From: Pelobates cultripes
Taxonomy: Eukaryota; Chordata; Amphibia; Anura; Pelobatidae
Assembly (NCBI GenBank): GCA_933207985.1
Contig: OW240915.1
Location: forward strand, 272,444,946-272,508,945
DNA: 64,000 nucleotides
Direction of reading: 5' to 3'
The notes beneath the pieces are model-generated. The model made no database searches. It was not told where the DNA came from and worked only from the letters and a program-made list of their open reading frames with translations. Of the stretch, positions 45,791 through 57,791 are shown piece after piece. The number at the start of each line of letters is the position of its first letter. Within the stretch, counting starts at the first letter, position 1. The translations under genes were made by a program, and so were the position numbers.

Positions 45791-46314
45791 TTTGGGGGTG
45801 ATCAGCTCTGTTTCCACAGTTTATTGGTGTTTACTCTGATGTCTGTATTAATATTGAGGGATTTCTAAGTAGTAACATCAGTGTGTGTCAGCAGGGCCAG
45901 CCGTTGGGGTGTGCACACTGTGCAGTCACGCAGGGTGCCATCACCATAGAGGCGCCCCACGGACAACACAGCTCACAAGTTGGGGACACCAGCCTATTCA
46001 ATTTAAACGATTTGCTGGTGATCCACTGGTGCGCACCAGCAGTAGGTGCAGTCAGATTATATCCTCTCCCTCGTGGTTCCCGGCGCTCAGTTAGTGAGTC
46101 GGAGCACAGGCTCAGAGATTCTCAGCCTGCAATCTGACAACATTGAAAGTCAGAGCCGTTAAGGAGCGGGTATGGCAAAGAGCTACTGATTAGCATAACA
46201 TCAATATCCGTTATAAAACCAGGAAAAGGTGGGCACCATTGCACTGATTTGGTGGTGCAATGGGCCACTTGACTGGTTTTGTCCCCCAGGCCTAAGGCTG
46301 CCAGCCCTCCCCTG
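45791..46314. other. Anonymous stretch, possible MITE
   Basis: 45892 onward (CAGGGCCAGCCGTTGGGG) and 46290 (CAGCCCTCCCCTGG) could be ends of a hAT-type MITE, but the inverted match is weak and no target duplication was seen. Confidence 0.3.
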
Positions 46315-47080
46315 GTTGTAATCTCCAAGTCTCACCAACTCTGTGGAAGCCAGGCCTGGTTGGAGGAACTGCAACAGGGGATATTTGCATTATGGGCAGC
46401 ACAGTTCATTCATTGCTTTACATTTTCCTCTCTCCTTAGGCCTTTAGGTATTGAAAACCGGGTTTAGGTCACTTTCTGTTGTAGCATGTTTCTGTGAGCA
46501 CTAGACACTTTTTTATTTATCTAAACACTGGTAAAACACCAGGAAAACTTAATGTATTTCCTTTAGCATTTTGGGTTATTTTTCCTCTTCCACTCACTTG
46601 TTCATTATTCATCAGTTCTTTTATGTACTTCCCTTAAGCTGTATTCTTTTTAAACCAATGTTTTATTCTTCTATAAAAAGTATTAACTAAATTGGAACTA
46701 CATGGAATGTAATATAACTTTCTCATTTATTAATAATGTGACGGACCACTGGCAATTCAACTGAGTACCTCCGCCAATTGTTGCTCCTAGTGCTTGCCGA
46801 GGACTCAGAGCAATGCACCAGACACCATAATCACTGCAGACCCCACTTCCAGCGATGCAGCTGTGCCGGGGTCTGGCCATCTTTCACCCACCCTGGAACC
46901 AAGACCAGGGTCCAGCTTCCAGTGGGCAGACCTCTCCTAATCCAGAGAGCGTATCATGAACAAGCTCTTACAGCACTTATACTCAGGGGAGTATTGTGTT
47001 ATAGCAATCCCCAAGAGTGTAGTTATCCCATCCCCCAAGCATGAGCCGAGGCTTAATACTGGGTAGAGATCCGTTTAATG

Positions 47081-48230
47081 CAGGGACGTATTAGCTGCGA
47101 GGCAAACAAAGCATTTGCCTTGGGTGGCAATTTCCAGGGGGCGGCAAAAAACGCTGCCCCAAATGCCTGGGCAAATGCTTTGTTAGCCTGGTGGCTAACA
47201 GTCCAGGCAGGTTGTTGTCCGGCTAAAAATCCGGTCGGACGGGAGGCGCTGAGCTCTCTGCTCAGCTCCCTCGCGTGCCGCAGAGTGATGCTGGGAGCCA
47301 GAATATGACGTCATATTTCGGCTCCCAGCATCACTTTGCAGCGTGCGAGGGAGGTGAGCAGAGAGCTCAGGGGAAAGTGCTCCCTCTCCAGCGCCGCCTG
47401 CCCGCCCGACCGGTTTTATAGCCGGACAGCCGCCTGCATGCCTGCCTCCCTTCCTGTGAAAAGCCAAACTGGACCCCAGGTAAAAAAAAATCCACCCAGC
47501 ACTCCCAAAGGTAAGGAGGCTGGGTGGATTTAAACTAAAAAAATAATAATAAAAGTAATCGTTTAATGTTTGGGGAGGGGAGGGGGGCTGTCAGTGTGTG
47601 TATGTCTGAGTGATTGTGTGTGTCTGGCTGTCAGTGTGTGTATGTCTGAAGGATTGTGTGTGTCTAGCTGTCAGTGTGTGTATGTATGTCTGTCAGTGTG
47701 TATGTGAGTGATTGTGTATGTATGTCTTTCAGTGTGTATGTGAGTAATTGTGTATGTATGTCTGTCAGTGTGTATGTGAGTGATTGTGTGTGTCTGGCTG
47801 TCAGTGTACTGTGTATGTGAGTGATTGTGTATGTATGTCTGTCAGTGTGTATGTGAGTGATTGTGTATGTATGTGTCAGTGTGTATGTGAGTGATTGTGT
47901 GTGTCTGGCTGTCAGTGTGTATGTGTGTGTGTGTGTCTGTGAGTGTGTATGTGTCAGTCAGTGAGTGCGTGCATCTGTCAGTGTGTGTTCAAGTAATAGT
48001 GTGTGTGTATGTCTTTGTTTGTCAGTGTATATCAGAGTGGGTGTCTGTCAATGAGTGTATGCGTCTGTCAGTGAGTGTGCGTCTGTCAATGAGTGTGCGT
48101 CTGTCAGTGAGTGAGTGTCTGTCAAAGTGCGGCCTTGACAGGAAGAAGTGGGGAAAATTTAAATTGGGGGTGGGTGGGGTGTCCGAGCACTGTCCTGCCT
48201 AGGGAAGCCCAAATCCTAAATACACCTCTG
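47081..48230. mobile_element. Non-autonomous hAT element, 1150 bp
   Basis: Starts CAGGGACGTATTAGCTGCG and ends TAAATACACCTCTG, flanked on both sides by the 8-base duplication GTTTAATG (47073-47080 and 48231-48238). The left third is one large inverted repeat (about 47215-47430) centred on ATATGACGTCATAT; the right half is a TG-rich minisatellite (TGTGAGTGATTGTGTATG, TCTGTCAGTG). No transposase. Confidence 0.93.
47215..47430. repeat. Long inverted repeat with CRE palindrome at its centre
   Basis: Arms pair from CCGGCTAAAAATCCGGTC (47218) to ACCGGTTTTATAGCCGG (47409), through GAGCTCTCTGCTCAGCTCC / GAGGTGAGCAGAGAGCTC and the near-perfect GTGATGCTGGGAGCC / GGCTCCCAGCATCAC. The apex ATATGACGTCATAT contains TGACGTCA, the CREB/ATF palindrome. 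Confidence 0.88.
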
Positions 48231-49646
48231 GTTTAATGGCACACAAAGATATAGTATTCATGCAGTAAAACCACTCCTCCTCTGAGGAAAACTGAAAATG
48301 ACAGTTAAAAGGTCAGACGGTGTTTGAATATATAACAGTTATTAAGGGTTTAACTGGTGTTCTGGGGGAGGGGGTAATAAAACAGTCGAACTAAGTCCAT
48401 AAAACAGGGGTTTTCTTCACACACCCCAAGGGCCATAGTCACAGGGCAAGAGGCCTCTCCAAAACCCAGTGGCGAGGTTACTTTCGCCACAAATACCCTA
48501 TTTTATATTAAGTAAATCATGAGCATTGGCAATTTACTGATTACAGCATCAGTATATAACCACAAATACTTCCCTACATTAAATAAAACACCATTCCAAC
48601 AATTCAAGGTGGTTGGTCTCATATCAGAAGCCATCCCGAACCCTCCAGATCAAAACAATTTCTTTACCAATTACTAATGGCTAAAGATCACCATGAGACA
48701 TAAATATAAATTAATGGTACATTTATTAATTTAATTTGATTTAACAGTAGTAGTACAATTTTTCCATCTCTAACAGCAAATTGAGGAGTTAGGGGCCAAT
48801 ATATATCTAGGAATCTTGGATATATATACAAATATATCCAGATAAACCTCTGAACTCACAAAGAGTCATCCTTCAGCACTGAGGAAAGGAAAAACCTCCT
48901 GTGGAGGAAACCTTTGGGGAACCATGGCTTGAAGGACTGCCCTTCCCTCTGGGCATTAAGAGGCATATAGAAAGAATTTCATAGATGCATGGCTTACTAT
49001 GTTACAATCTATTTAACTTGGCAGAGAGACAGACAGACTGACATAAACAGAGACCGACTTACATATAGAGACAGAAAGACAGAAAAAAAGATAGGTATAT
49101 AGATAGATTACTAAAGCGGAATACATATTGATTGATAGTTGATACTGATACCTGCAACAAAGCGACCTGTACATCTGGAAATTCCATCCCTTCCCTATTT
49201 GCAATTTACCCAACGCAGTGCGCACAATGCCTAAAATCCCCATTGAAGAAGCACCGATCTTTGATAATGGATATACAAGTAGCAATGTGACATATAATGC
49301 CTACTTTTAGAACCTTCATTGTTCACATCATATTGAGGGTAGTCAAACTCCAAGTCTTCAGACACGTCCAAGTGAGGCATAGATCTCTATGCTATTGAAA
49401 TAGTGTGAGAACCACAATTAAAGGTGAATCTCTATCAGAGCCTCAGTTATAACTGAGAGTAAATAAACTGTTCAGGCAGTCACAGCAGCAATCATGTTTG
49501 TGACATCACAGCATGACATCACCTATTAATAATTATCAGCTTATGATCACACTTCCTTATCTTTATTAATATAAAAGGGGACTGTGTTAAACATGTAAAA
49601 GCAGTCTGTACAATCAATATAACATTCAAATAAATCTACAAGTAGA

Positions 49647-51814
49647 GTTGTACTCTCCTAGTCTCACCAACTCTGTAGAAGCCAGGCCTGGTTGAAGGAA
49701 CTGCAACAGGGGATATTTGCAGGGGATATTTGCGTTGTGGGCAGCACAGTTCATTCATTGCTTTACATTTTCCTCTCTCCTTAGGCCTTTAGGTATTGAA
49801 AACCGGGTTTAGGTCACTTTCTGTTGTAGCATGTTTCTGTGAGCACTAGACACTTTTTTATTTATCTAAACACTGGTAAAGACTTTAATCTTCCAGGAAA
49901 CCTTAATGTATTTCTTTTAGAATATTGGGTTATTTTTCCTCTTCCACTTCACTTGTTCATTATTCATCAGATCTTTTATGTACTTCCCTTAAGCTGTATC
50001 CTTTTTTAACCAATGTTTTATTCTTCTATAAAAAGTATTAACCAAATTGGAACTACATGGAATGTAATATAACTTTCTCATTTGTTAATACTGTGACGGA
50101 CCGCTGGCAATTCGACCAAGTACCTCCGCCAATTGATGCTCCATTTGCTTGCCGAGGACTCCGAGCAATCCACCAGACACCATAATCACTGCAGACCCCA
50201 CTTCCAGCGATGCAGCTGCGCCGGGGTCTGGCCGTCTTTCACCCACCCTGGACCCAAGAGCGTCTGTCAGTGAGTGAGTGTCTGTCAAAGTGCGGCCTTG
50301 ACAGGAAGGAGTGGGGAAAATTTAAATTGGGGGGTGGGTGGGGTGCCCGAGCACCGCCCTGCCTAGGGCAGCCCAAATCCTAAATGCACCTCTGGTTTAA
50401 TGGCACACAAAGATACAGTATTCATGCAGTAAAACCACTCCTCCTCTGAGGAAAACTGAAAATGACAGTTAAAAGGTCAGACGGTGTTTGAATATATAAC
50501 AGTTATTAAGGGTTTAACTGGTGTTCTGGGGGAGGTGGTAATAAAACAGTCGAACTAAGTCCATAAAACAGGGGTTTTCTTCACACACCCCAAGGGCCAT
50601 AGTCACAGGGCAAGACGCCTCTCCAAAACCCAGTGGCGAGGTTACTTTCGCCACAAATACCCTATTTTATATTAAGTAAATCATGATAGAGCATTGACAA
50701 TTTACTGATTACAGCATCAGTATATAACCACAAATACTTCCCTACATTAATTAAAACACCATTCCAACAATTCAAATTGATTGTTCTTATATCAGAAGCC
50801 ATCCCGATCCCTCCAGATCAAACCAATTTATTTACCAATTATCAATAGCTAAAGATCACCATGAGACATAAATATAAATTAATGGTACATTTATTAATTT
50901 AATTTGATTTAACAGTAGTAGTACAATTTTTCGATCTCTAACAGTAAATTGAGGAGTTAGGGGCCGATATATATCTAGGAATCTTGGATATATAAATACA
51001 GATATATCCAGAAAAAAGCCAAGATGTGGGGTACCTCTGAACTCACAAAGAGTCATCCTTCAGCACTGAGGAAAGGAAAAACCTCCTGTGGAGGAAACCT
51101 TTGGGGAACCATGGCTTGAAGGACTGCCCTTCCCCCTGGGCATTAAGAGGCATATAGAAAGAATTTCATAGATGCATGGCTTACTATGTTACAATCTATT
51201 TAACTTGGCAGAGAGACAGACAGACTGACATAGACAGAGACCGACTTACATATAGAGACAGAAAGATAGGTATATAGATAGATTACTAAAGCAGAATACA
51301 TATTGATTGATAGATGATACTGATACCTGGAACAAAGCGACCTGTACATCTGGGAATTCCATCCCTTCCCTATTTGCAATTTACCCAACGCAGTGCGCAC
51401 AATGCCTAAAATCCCCATTGAAGAAGCACCGATCTTTGATAATAGATATATGAGTAGCAATGTGACATATAACGCCTACTGTTAGATCCTCCATTGTTGA
51501 CATCATATTGAGGGTAGTCAAGTCTTCAGACACGTCCAAGTGAGGCATAAATCTCCATGATATTGAAATGGTGTGAGAACCGCGAATATGGGTGAAGCTC
51601 TATCAGAGCCTCAGTTATAACTGAGAGTAAATAATCTGTTCAAGCAGTTACAGCAGCAGTTATGTTTGTGACATCACAGCATGACATCACCGATTATGAA
51701 TTAACTGCTAATGATCACACTTACTTATCTTTATTAATATAAAAGGGAACTGCATTAAACATGTAAAAGCAGTCTGTAGAATCCATATAACATTCAAATA
51801 AATATAAAAGTAGC
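49647..51814. repeat. Tandem duplication, unit 2 (2.17 kb)
   Basis: Second copy of 46315-49646 with few substitutions per hundred bases. It lacks about 1.2 kb corresponding to roughly 46910-48092: LTR sequence ending TGGACCCAAGA runs directly into the hAT minisatellite GCGTCTGTCAGTGAGTG at about 50260. The remaining hAT 3' end and its GTTTAATG duplication are retained, so the hAT insertion predates the duplication. Confidence 0.92.
50092..50655. mobile_element. Solo LTR (unit 2), internally deleted
   Basis: Starts TGTGACGGACC and ends TTTCGCCACA with AATAC at 50087-50091 and 50656-50660. It contains a 134-base hAT remnant (about 50261-50394) followed by GTTTAATG. The LTR lost the middle part present in unit 1. 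Confidence 0.9.
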
Positions 51815-51998
51815 GTTGTAATCTCCTTTCCTTTCTCCCTCTTAGAGATACCATTTTTTCTTATTACTTACTTTCATCTCTCTATTTCCAACAAGCACTG
51901 GCTCTATTCAAATGTCATTCCACATCCAAGCAGTCATTCTCAATTGCCTTACGATTCCCCCTGTTACTATTCATAACTGTACATTTAGACATTTGTAG

Positions 51999-52237
51999 TG
52001 ATAAAGGAACACTACAGTATTAGGATTGCAAATACAAACTCTGTGAAACGGTAGGAAGCACCTCTAGTGGATGTCTGGTAGACTGCCATTAGGGGCTCTC
52101 TTATCACTGCAATGCAAAAACTGCAGTGTCTTTGAAACGGCAATGTTTTACATTGCAGCGCTGAGGGGGATAGCAGCACTGCACCAAGACCACTTTAATG
52201 AGATTAAGTGATCAGCGTGCCTATAGTGTCCCTTTAA
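51999..52237. mobile_element. T2-like MITE
   Basis: Left end ATAAAGGAACACTACAG, right end CTATAGTGTCCCTTTAA, imperfect inverted repeats of the TTAAAGGGACACTATAG class. About 237 bases; the left TTAA is decayed to TGATAA. Confidence 0.75.
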
Positions 52238-52285
52238 TTAATTAGCAAAAGTTAAACAAATCTATTTTGGGAGTACAGTTGTTAG

Positions 52286-52650
52286 TTAAAAGGGCACTAT
52301 ATTCACCAGAACATCTACACTTTAATGCAGTTATTCTGATGTCTGTCCCTGCAGGCTTTTGAATGTAAACACTGCCTTTTGACATTAGTGCCTAGCAACA
52401 CCTCAAGTGACAGTTACTGAGATGGCCACTAAAGGTGCTTCCTGGGTCATTTCTGCACAGTGTGTAGCACTGACATTCAGCATCTCCATGCTCTGCATGG
52501 AGACCCTGAACTTTCCCTATAGAGATGCTGATTGGTGCAGGACGTTATTTTGCCAGACATGTGCTAAACCCTCCTAGTGCATTCTTGTGGTCAAATTTGA
52601 TGATCTCAGCCACAGATAGAGGAGTGACGCTAGAAAAAAGGTAAGTTACT
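52286..52650. mobile_element. T2-like MITE, partial
   Basis: Starts TTAAAAGGGCACTATATTCACC and shares CTTTAATGCAGTTATTCTG / TGTCCCTGCAGGCTTT with the element at 45474. The right end is not recognised; end coordinate approximate. Confidence 0.55.
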
Positions 52651-54229
52651 CACTTTTGTTGCCAACCTTTTAGACATTAATGTGTTGAGTTATTTTGAGG
52701 GGACAGTAAATTGACACTGTTATACAGACTGTACACTTGCTACTTTACATTGTAGCAGAGTGTCATTTCTTGAGTGTTGTCACATAAAAAGATATAATAA
52801 AATATTTACAAAAATGTAAGGGGTGTACTCACTTTTGTGAGATACTGTACACCTTCACCAGGGTTAAAAAAATTTAAATGGTTAAATTCCCAGGTAAAAA
52901 TTGATCATTAGTGCCTCCTCTGTACTCTCTTTACCAATCATAATTTCGGTAGTAATATCTCAATGTTTCGGCAATCCTCCCCTTAAGGTGAAGAATTCTG
53001 TCTTCCGTGTACTCCTCCTAAAATAATCGTTGAAATGCAGTCAGTTAAAGTCAACTTCTTGTAGGTTATTTTCACAAATAATTCATTTTATTTTTATGAC
53101 CATATTGTGCTGTGGAATACATATAGCAGTATTAATCTGAATATATCTAAAAGCCGTTATTTAAATATACACGATTTCTCCAAATTGGCCAAAAAGAATA
53201 TATTTAAGGGTAAAGTCATTTTGGTTTAGAAACATGTTCATCTGTGGTGCTTACTGGTATTTCTAATGGAATGCATTCTGTTTATCGCTTCATTTGCAAA
53301 TATGCAGCAATGATTGATTATCAACACTTTTGAGTCCTTATTTCTCAGTATAAGTAAAGTTACTTGAGAAACATGTGTCCTTTATTTTAGGCAATCTCCA
53401 TGAACAAAGCACATCGATTCTTCATTTTTCACAGACAATGGAATTTGCTGGGTTTTATTTACAAATCCACAGATGTGCAGTTTATGGGGAAGTAACCCTG
53501 CAGTTACTCATTTAAAAAGCTAATTTTAACAAACATTACATATCATGTCCTTGCTTCACACTCCCAAAAGGAATACATTGTAATTCTCTAAAATGCCATC
53601 TCATTCATCCATGTTCCATAATTTCATCTGTAATATTAATAACATTTCAATTCAATAACTATCATTTTGTTGATTATTTCCCCTGAGAAACCGAGTAGAT
53701 GCACAAGAATGCTGCTTCCGCCTTAGCCTTTGTAATATAAATGATTAGTAGTTGTACTCGTGATATATCTAGGGATATGAATGAATTAGTATAGAACATG
53801 ATGACTTTATATAATTAGTAGAGTTTACATTCAGTTACAGATTTCCAATTCCATGGATTTGTCTTAATTGTGATTATTACTAATTTAGAGAACTGAACAG
53901 TCATTACATAATGTAATATTTAATATTAATCCAATGATTGCTGCTTGACCTTTTTTACAGTAATTAATTCTCAAACTTATATTCTAATTTTTTTTTAATT
54001 AAAGTTCCTATTTAAAAAATTTTAACAAAACTTTTTAAAACTTTTTATTTTTTTATTGTAGTATTTAATGACAAACTGGTTAAGTGACCTTTCAATGCAA
54101 ATTTATCTGCGGTTTTATTTCTGTCAGCCAATCTATTTATTGAGAACAGCACTTGAATTTCAGCTACCATTAAATAAATCCAAAATTTGATAAAGATAGA
54201 ATAGATAGAATTAAATGGAGGTAGTGTTG
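52651..54229. other. Low-repeat stretch, candidate conserved noncoding DNA
   Basis: About 1.6 kb. The first 200 bases resemble an old DNA transposon end (GGGGTGTACTCACTTTTGTGAG). 52900-54150 shows no transposon, tandem repeat or open frame and has complex sequence with TAATTA/TTTGCATAT-like words. It may be regulatory, but conservation cannot be assessed here. Confidence 0.35.
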
Positions 54230-54699
54230 TTAAAGCTACAATGTAGGCACTGCATCTGCTTCATTTAACTGAACTAGTTATAGTGTCTGGAGTCCCCCGG
54301 AGTCGCCATTTCATTCAGAACTTAAACAGTTTTTAAAGTTTTGATGTTTTAATGCTAAATGAGACTGCCTATTCCCTCTGTGCTGCTTGGGCTAATGAAG
54401 AAATATTATCCTGAGCAGCAATGGGCAGCTGTGATTGGCTGAGGGTGTCAGCTGACAGCTTTTAGCCTATCAGAACTCCAACAGGTGGTATGAATGGGTA
54501 TGACTACAGGGAAGTGTGTAATCTCTGCCCTAGCTGTAACCCCAGTATGGCCGGGCTTTGGGTGGCCAAAGACCCTTATTTAGTATTAAACTGCTCAAAC
54601 ATGTTTAACACTGACTGGAGGGACAGTGCCAGGGGACTCAAGGAAACATAACCAATTCAAAGAGATGAAAAGGTTATAGTGCCTACAGTGTCCATTTAA
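54230..54699. mobile_element. T2-like MITE
   Basis: TTAAAGCTACAATGTAGGCAC at the left and GTGCCTACAGTGTCCATTTAA at the right are imperfect inverted repeats bounded by TTAA, giving a 470-base element. No coding content. Confidence 0.72.
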
Positions 54700-54989
54700 C
54701 AATCTATGTATCATTGCGCTGCTCCATTGGAATCAGCCATAAACAGTGTTCAGTGTAAAATTCGATCATCATCAAAGAGATCTATACGATTCACATTGCT
54801 TTCTAGAATTGACGTTTTCACCTGTACATTTAATAAAACTTTAAAATGTTATGCTCTGTTATTTAATAATACATCACTCGCAGTCCAAATATAAATGTGT
54901 TATTAGTTAAAAGAGCATAACATTTTATAAATACATATAAGATTATTAAGTAAAGTAAAATTTTCAAATGTAAAGGTGGATGTAGTCAA

Positions 54990-56140
54990 ACCTCTACCCA
55001 TCTCCCCTCTTTCTCCTCCTTGAAATTCACTCAGTTCGCTTATTCAAACCCACATCTGCAAAACATTGCAGTTATTCATCACCCCCCCGGTTCTCCTCGT
55101 CTCTTCCTTGACCATTTTGCTGCCTGGATTCTTTACTTCCTTTCAAGCAATATCCCATCCCTAATTCTCATGGATTTCAACATTTCCATTAACCCACCCT
55201 TGTCCTCGGTAGCCTCAAAACTTATTTCAATCACCTCCTCCTTTGGCCTATCAAAATGGGCTAATTCTCCCACACATGTAGCTGGCAATACCCTAGATCT
55301 TATTTTTGCAAATGCATGCTCAGTCTCCAATCTCTGTAATTCTCCATTTCCTCCATCAGACCACCACCTCCTTTCATTTGTTCTTGAGTGCCCCCACACC
55401 CAATATCCTCAACCTAATCCCCCTCAACTCAGGAGGAATTTGAATTCTCTTGATCTCCAGCAGCTCTTGACTGATATCCATTCTGAACTCTCATCCATCC
55501 GTACCCTCTCCTGTCCCTCTCTGGCTATCTCCTCATATAATGCTACCCTCACCTCTGCCCTAGACGCTGTAGCCCAGCTCCAAGCATGCCTCTCAAGGAG
55601 GGCGTGCGTCCAACCGTGGCACACTAAGTCAACACGCTGAACGCTGCTGGAGGAAGTCTTGCACCTTGTCAAACTTTCTACACTATAAATTTGTCTTGCG
55701 TTCATACATCACAGTCCTCACCCTTGCAAAACAGTCCTACTTTTCTTCTCTCATTAGTTCATGCTCCCGCAATCCTAGTCATCTCTTTAATACTTTTAAC
55801 TCTCTTCTTTGCCCTGCTTTTGCCACCCCCACAAACTGATCTTTCAGCTGATAGCTTTGCATGTTACTTTACTGACAAGATTAAACACTTAAGGAATTAA
55901 TTATCTCCCCTACTCCCCTCTCTATCTCAAACTGACTTGGACTATACCATCCCTAACCTCCAAGACTTCTCTCCAGCTACTGAACAGGAGGTGGCTGCGC
56001 TTCTCCTTTCCTCCCGTTCCACCATACGTCCGCTTGATCCTATCCCACCTCATCAGATCTTTCGCCCCTTGTCTGTTAACGCACATCTTCAACTGCCTTC
56101 TTTTTTCTGGTGTTGTCCCAGCTCTCCTTAAACATGCTAC
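54990..56140 (+). pseudogene. L2-like LINE endonuclease region
   Basis: Frames encode IAVIHHPPGSP, LILMDFNISINPP, GNTLDLIFAN and PPSDHHLLSFVLE, the order of APE endonuclease motifs in L2/CR1-type LINEs, including the terminal SDH. Frame breaks occur near 55640 and again around 55870-56030, before FSGVVPALLKHAT at the hAT insertion site. No start methionine is preserved. Confidence 0.8.
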
Positions 56141-57397
56141 CAGTGGTGTACTAAGGTTAGGGGGGTGCCCAGGGCAGCATGTTGTCTACTGGGCCCCTCT
56201 TCTTCATGCAAGACGACACAGGGGCAGCAAATTGCTGCTCATGTGTCTTCTTGAATGGTGAAGAGGGACCCAGGAGTCTTCTTGCACCCTCCAGCAGCAG
56301 CATGTCTTTTCATGTAGCAAACCACGAGAGCGTTGCCGCTGGTTGCTATGGCAACGCTCCACGCGGCACGCAATGCATGCCGGAGCATTGCCATGGCAAC
56401 CCGCTGCAATGCAATCACAGCTCTGGAGAGGAAAGGGCATGCTGCTGCTGGAGGGTGCAAGATGACTCCTGGCTCCCTGTTATAGCCACCGGACCACCAG
56501 AGAAATGTGTCTCCCCTTCCTTGCCACAGGTACGAGGCAGGGAGGGGGGAAATAATGTGATGTGTGTGTGTATGCAGTGTGAGTGTAGTGCATGTAGTGT
56601 GTTTTGTATGCACTGTCTGTTTGTGTAGTGCATGTACTGTGTGTGTTTGTTGTGTGGGATAAGTACTGGGGGAAGGGGGCGCAGTTTTTTTTAATTAGTT
56701 GGGCTTATTCCAACTAATTAAAAATCTGCTTTTCCCACACAACAGACACTACATCCACTAGATACACACTCATTAAATCCACTACACACACACACTACAT
56801 GCATTACATAAACATGCACACTACACAAACACCCACACTACATGCACTACACAAACACGCACACGACACGAACATGCATACTGCATGCACTACACAAACA
56901 TGCACACTACACAAACACGCACACTACTTGCACTATACAAACATGCACATTACACAAACACGCACACTACATACACTACACAAACATGCACTGCATCCAC
57001 TATACAAACACACTGCATCAGCTACACAAAAATGCACACTACATGCACTACACAAACACGCACACTACATGCACTACATGCAGACACTGCATCCACTACA
57101 CACAGTGCATCCACTATAAAAACCACACACTATGTAGCTGTCTATCTGCATGTGTAACTGTGTGTGTTTGCCTCTGTGTATCTGTATGTCTGTATTTATT
57201 TGTTTGTGTGTCAGTGTTTGTATCTGTATGTCTGTTTATATCTATGTATCTATGTGCGAGTGTGTTTGCATGTGTGTACCTGTGTGTCTGTTTGTATGTG
57301 TACGTGTGTTTGTATCTGTATATTTGTGTCAGTGTGTGTAGCTGTGTATCTGTCTGTCAGTGTGCATCTGTATGTCTATATATCTGCAAGTGTATCA

Positions 57398-57430
<33 letters not shown>

Positions 57431-57783
57431 CGCGTGTATGTGCATACATCTCAGCATCTTGCCAACACTACACACAAATACACCAGTACAAACACACCTA
57501 AGTATTAGAACACCACCATTATATATAAACATACCACTGTATAAAAAAAAAACACTACACACAGATGCATGCCTGCATTCAAATGCCAACACTACATGCA
57601 AACACACACCTACATTCACTTACAGATTCCATACAAAAACATGCTTACATTCAAACACACAAGCACTGCTCAGTGCTAAATACATTAAAAACAGTTTGCT
57701 TTTTTTCCCTTTACATTTTAAAGTTGGGGGGGTGTCAGATTTAGGGTCCGCCCCGGGTGCCAAATGCTCTAGGTATGCCTCTG
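56141..57783. mobile_element. Non-autonomous hAT element, 1643 bp
   Basis: Starts CAGTGGTGTACTAAGG and ends CTAGGTATGCCTCTG, flanked by the 8-base duplication CATGCTAC (56133-56140 and 57784-57791) inside LINE codons. 56255-56475 is a long inverted repeat (GGAGTCTTCTTGCACCC / GGGTGCAAGATGACTCC) with a GCGTTGCC.GGTTGC.GGCAACGC core. 56745-57470 is a CA then TG minisatellite (ACTACACAAACA-type words, then TGTGTATCTGTATGTCTG). No transposase; frames of up to 219 codons through the repeats are artefacts. Confidence 0.92.
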
Positions 57784-57791
57784 CATGCTAC

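Larger units (their letters stand above)
46737..48491. mobile_element. Solo LTR (unit 1), interrupted by hAT
   Basis: Starts TGTGACGGACC, ends TTTCGCCACA, flanked by AATAA (46732-46736) and AATAC (48492-48496). The copy in unit 2 has AATAC on both sides, confirming a 5-base target duplication with one later change. Without the hAT insertion the LTR is about 600 bases. No internal retrotransposon genes nearby. Confidence 0.9.
46315..49646. repeat. Tandem duplication, unit 1 (3.33 kb)
   Basis: Homologous along its length with 49647-51814. The start, the junction and the end of the pair carry the same 12-mer: GTTGTAATCTCC at 46315, GTTGTACTCTCC at 49647, GTTGTAATCTCC at 51815. Unit 1 holds a solo LTR interrupted by a hAT element. 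48500-49646 is otherwise anonymous, including an ACAGACAGACTGACATA-type tract near 49025. No gene. Confidence 0.92.

Noticed and set aside
56799..57508. Several 60-219-codon frames rich in HYTNMHTTQT or CVSVCVYLC
   Set aside because: Produced by CA/TG minisatellite inside the hAT element at 56141-57783.
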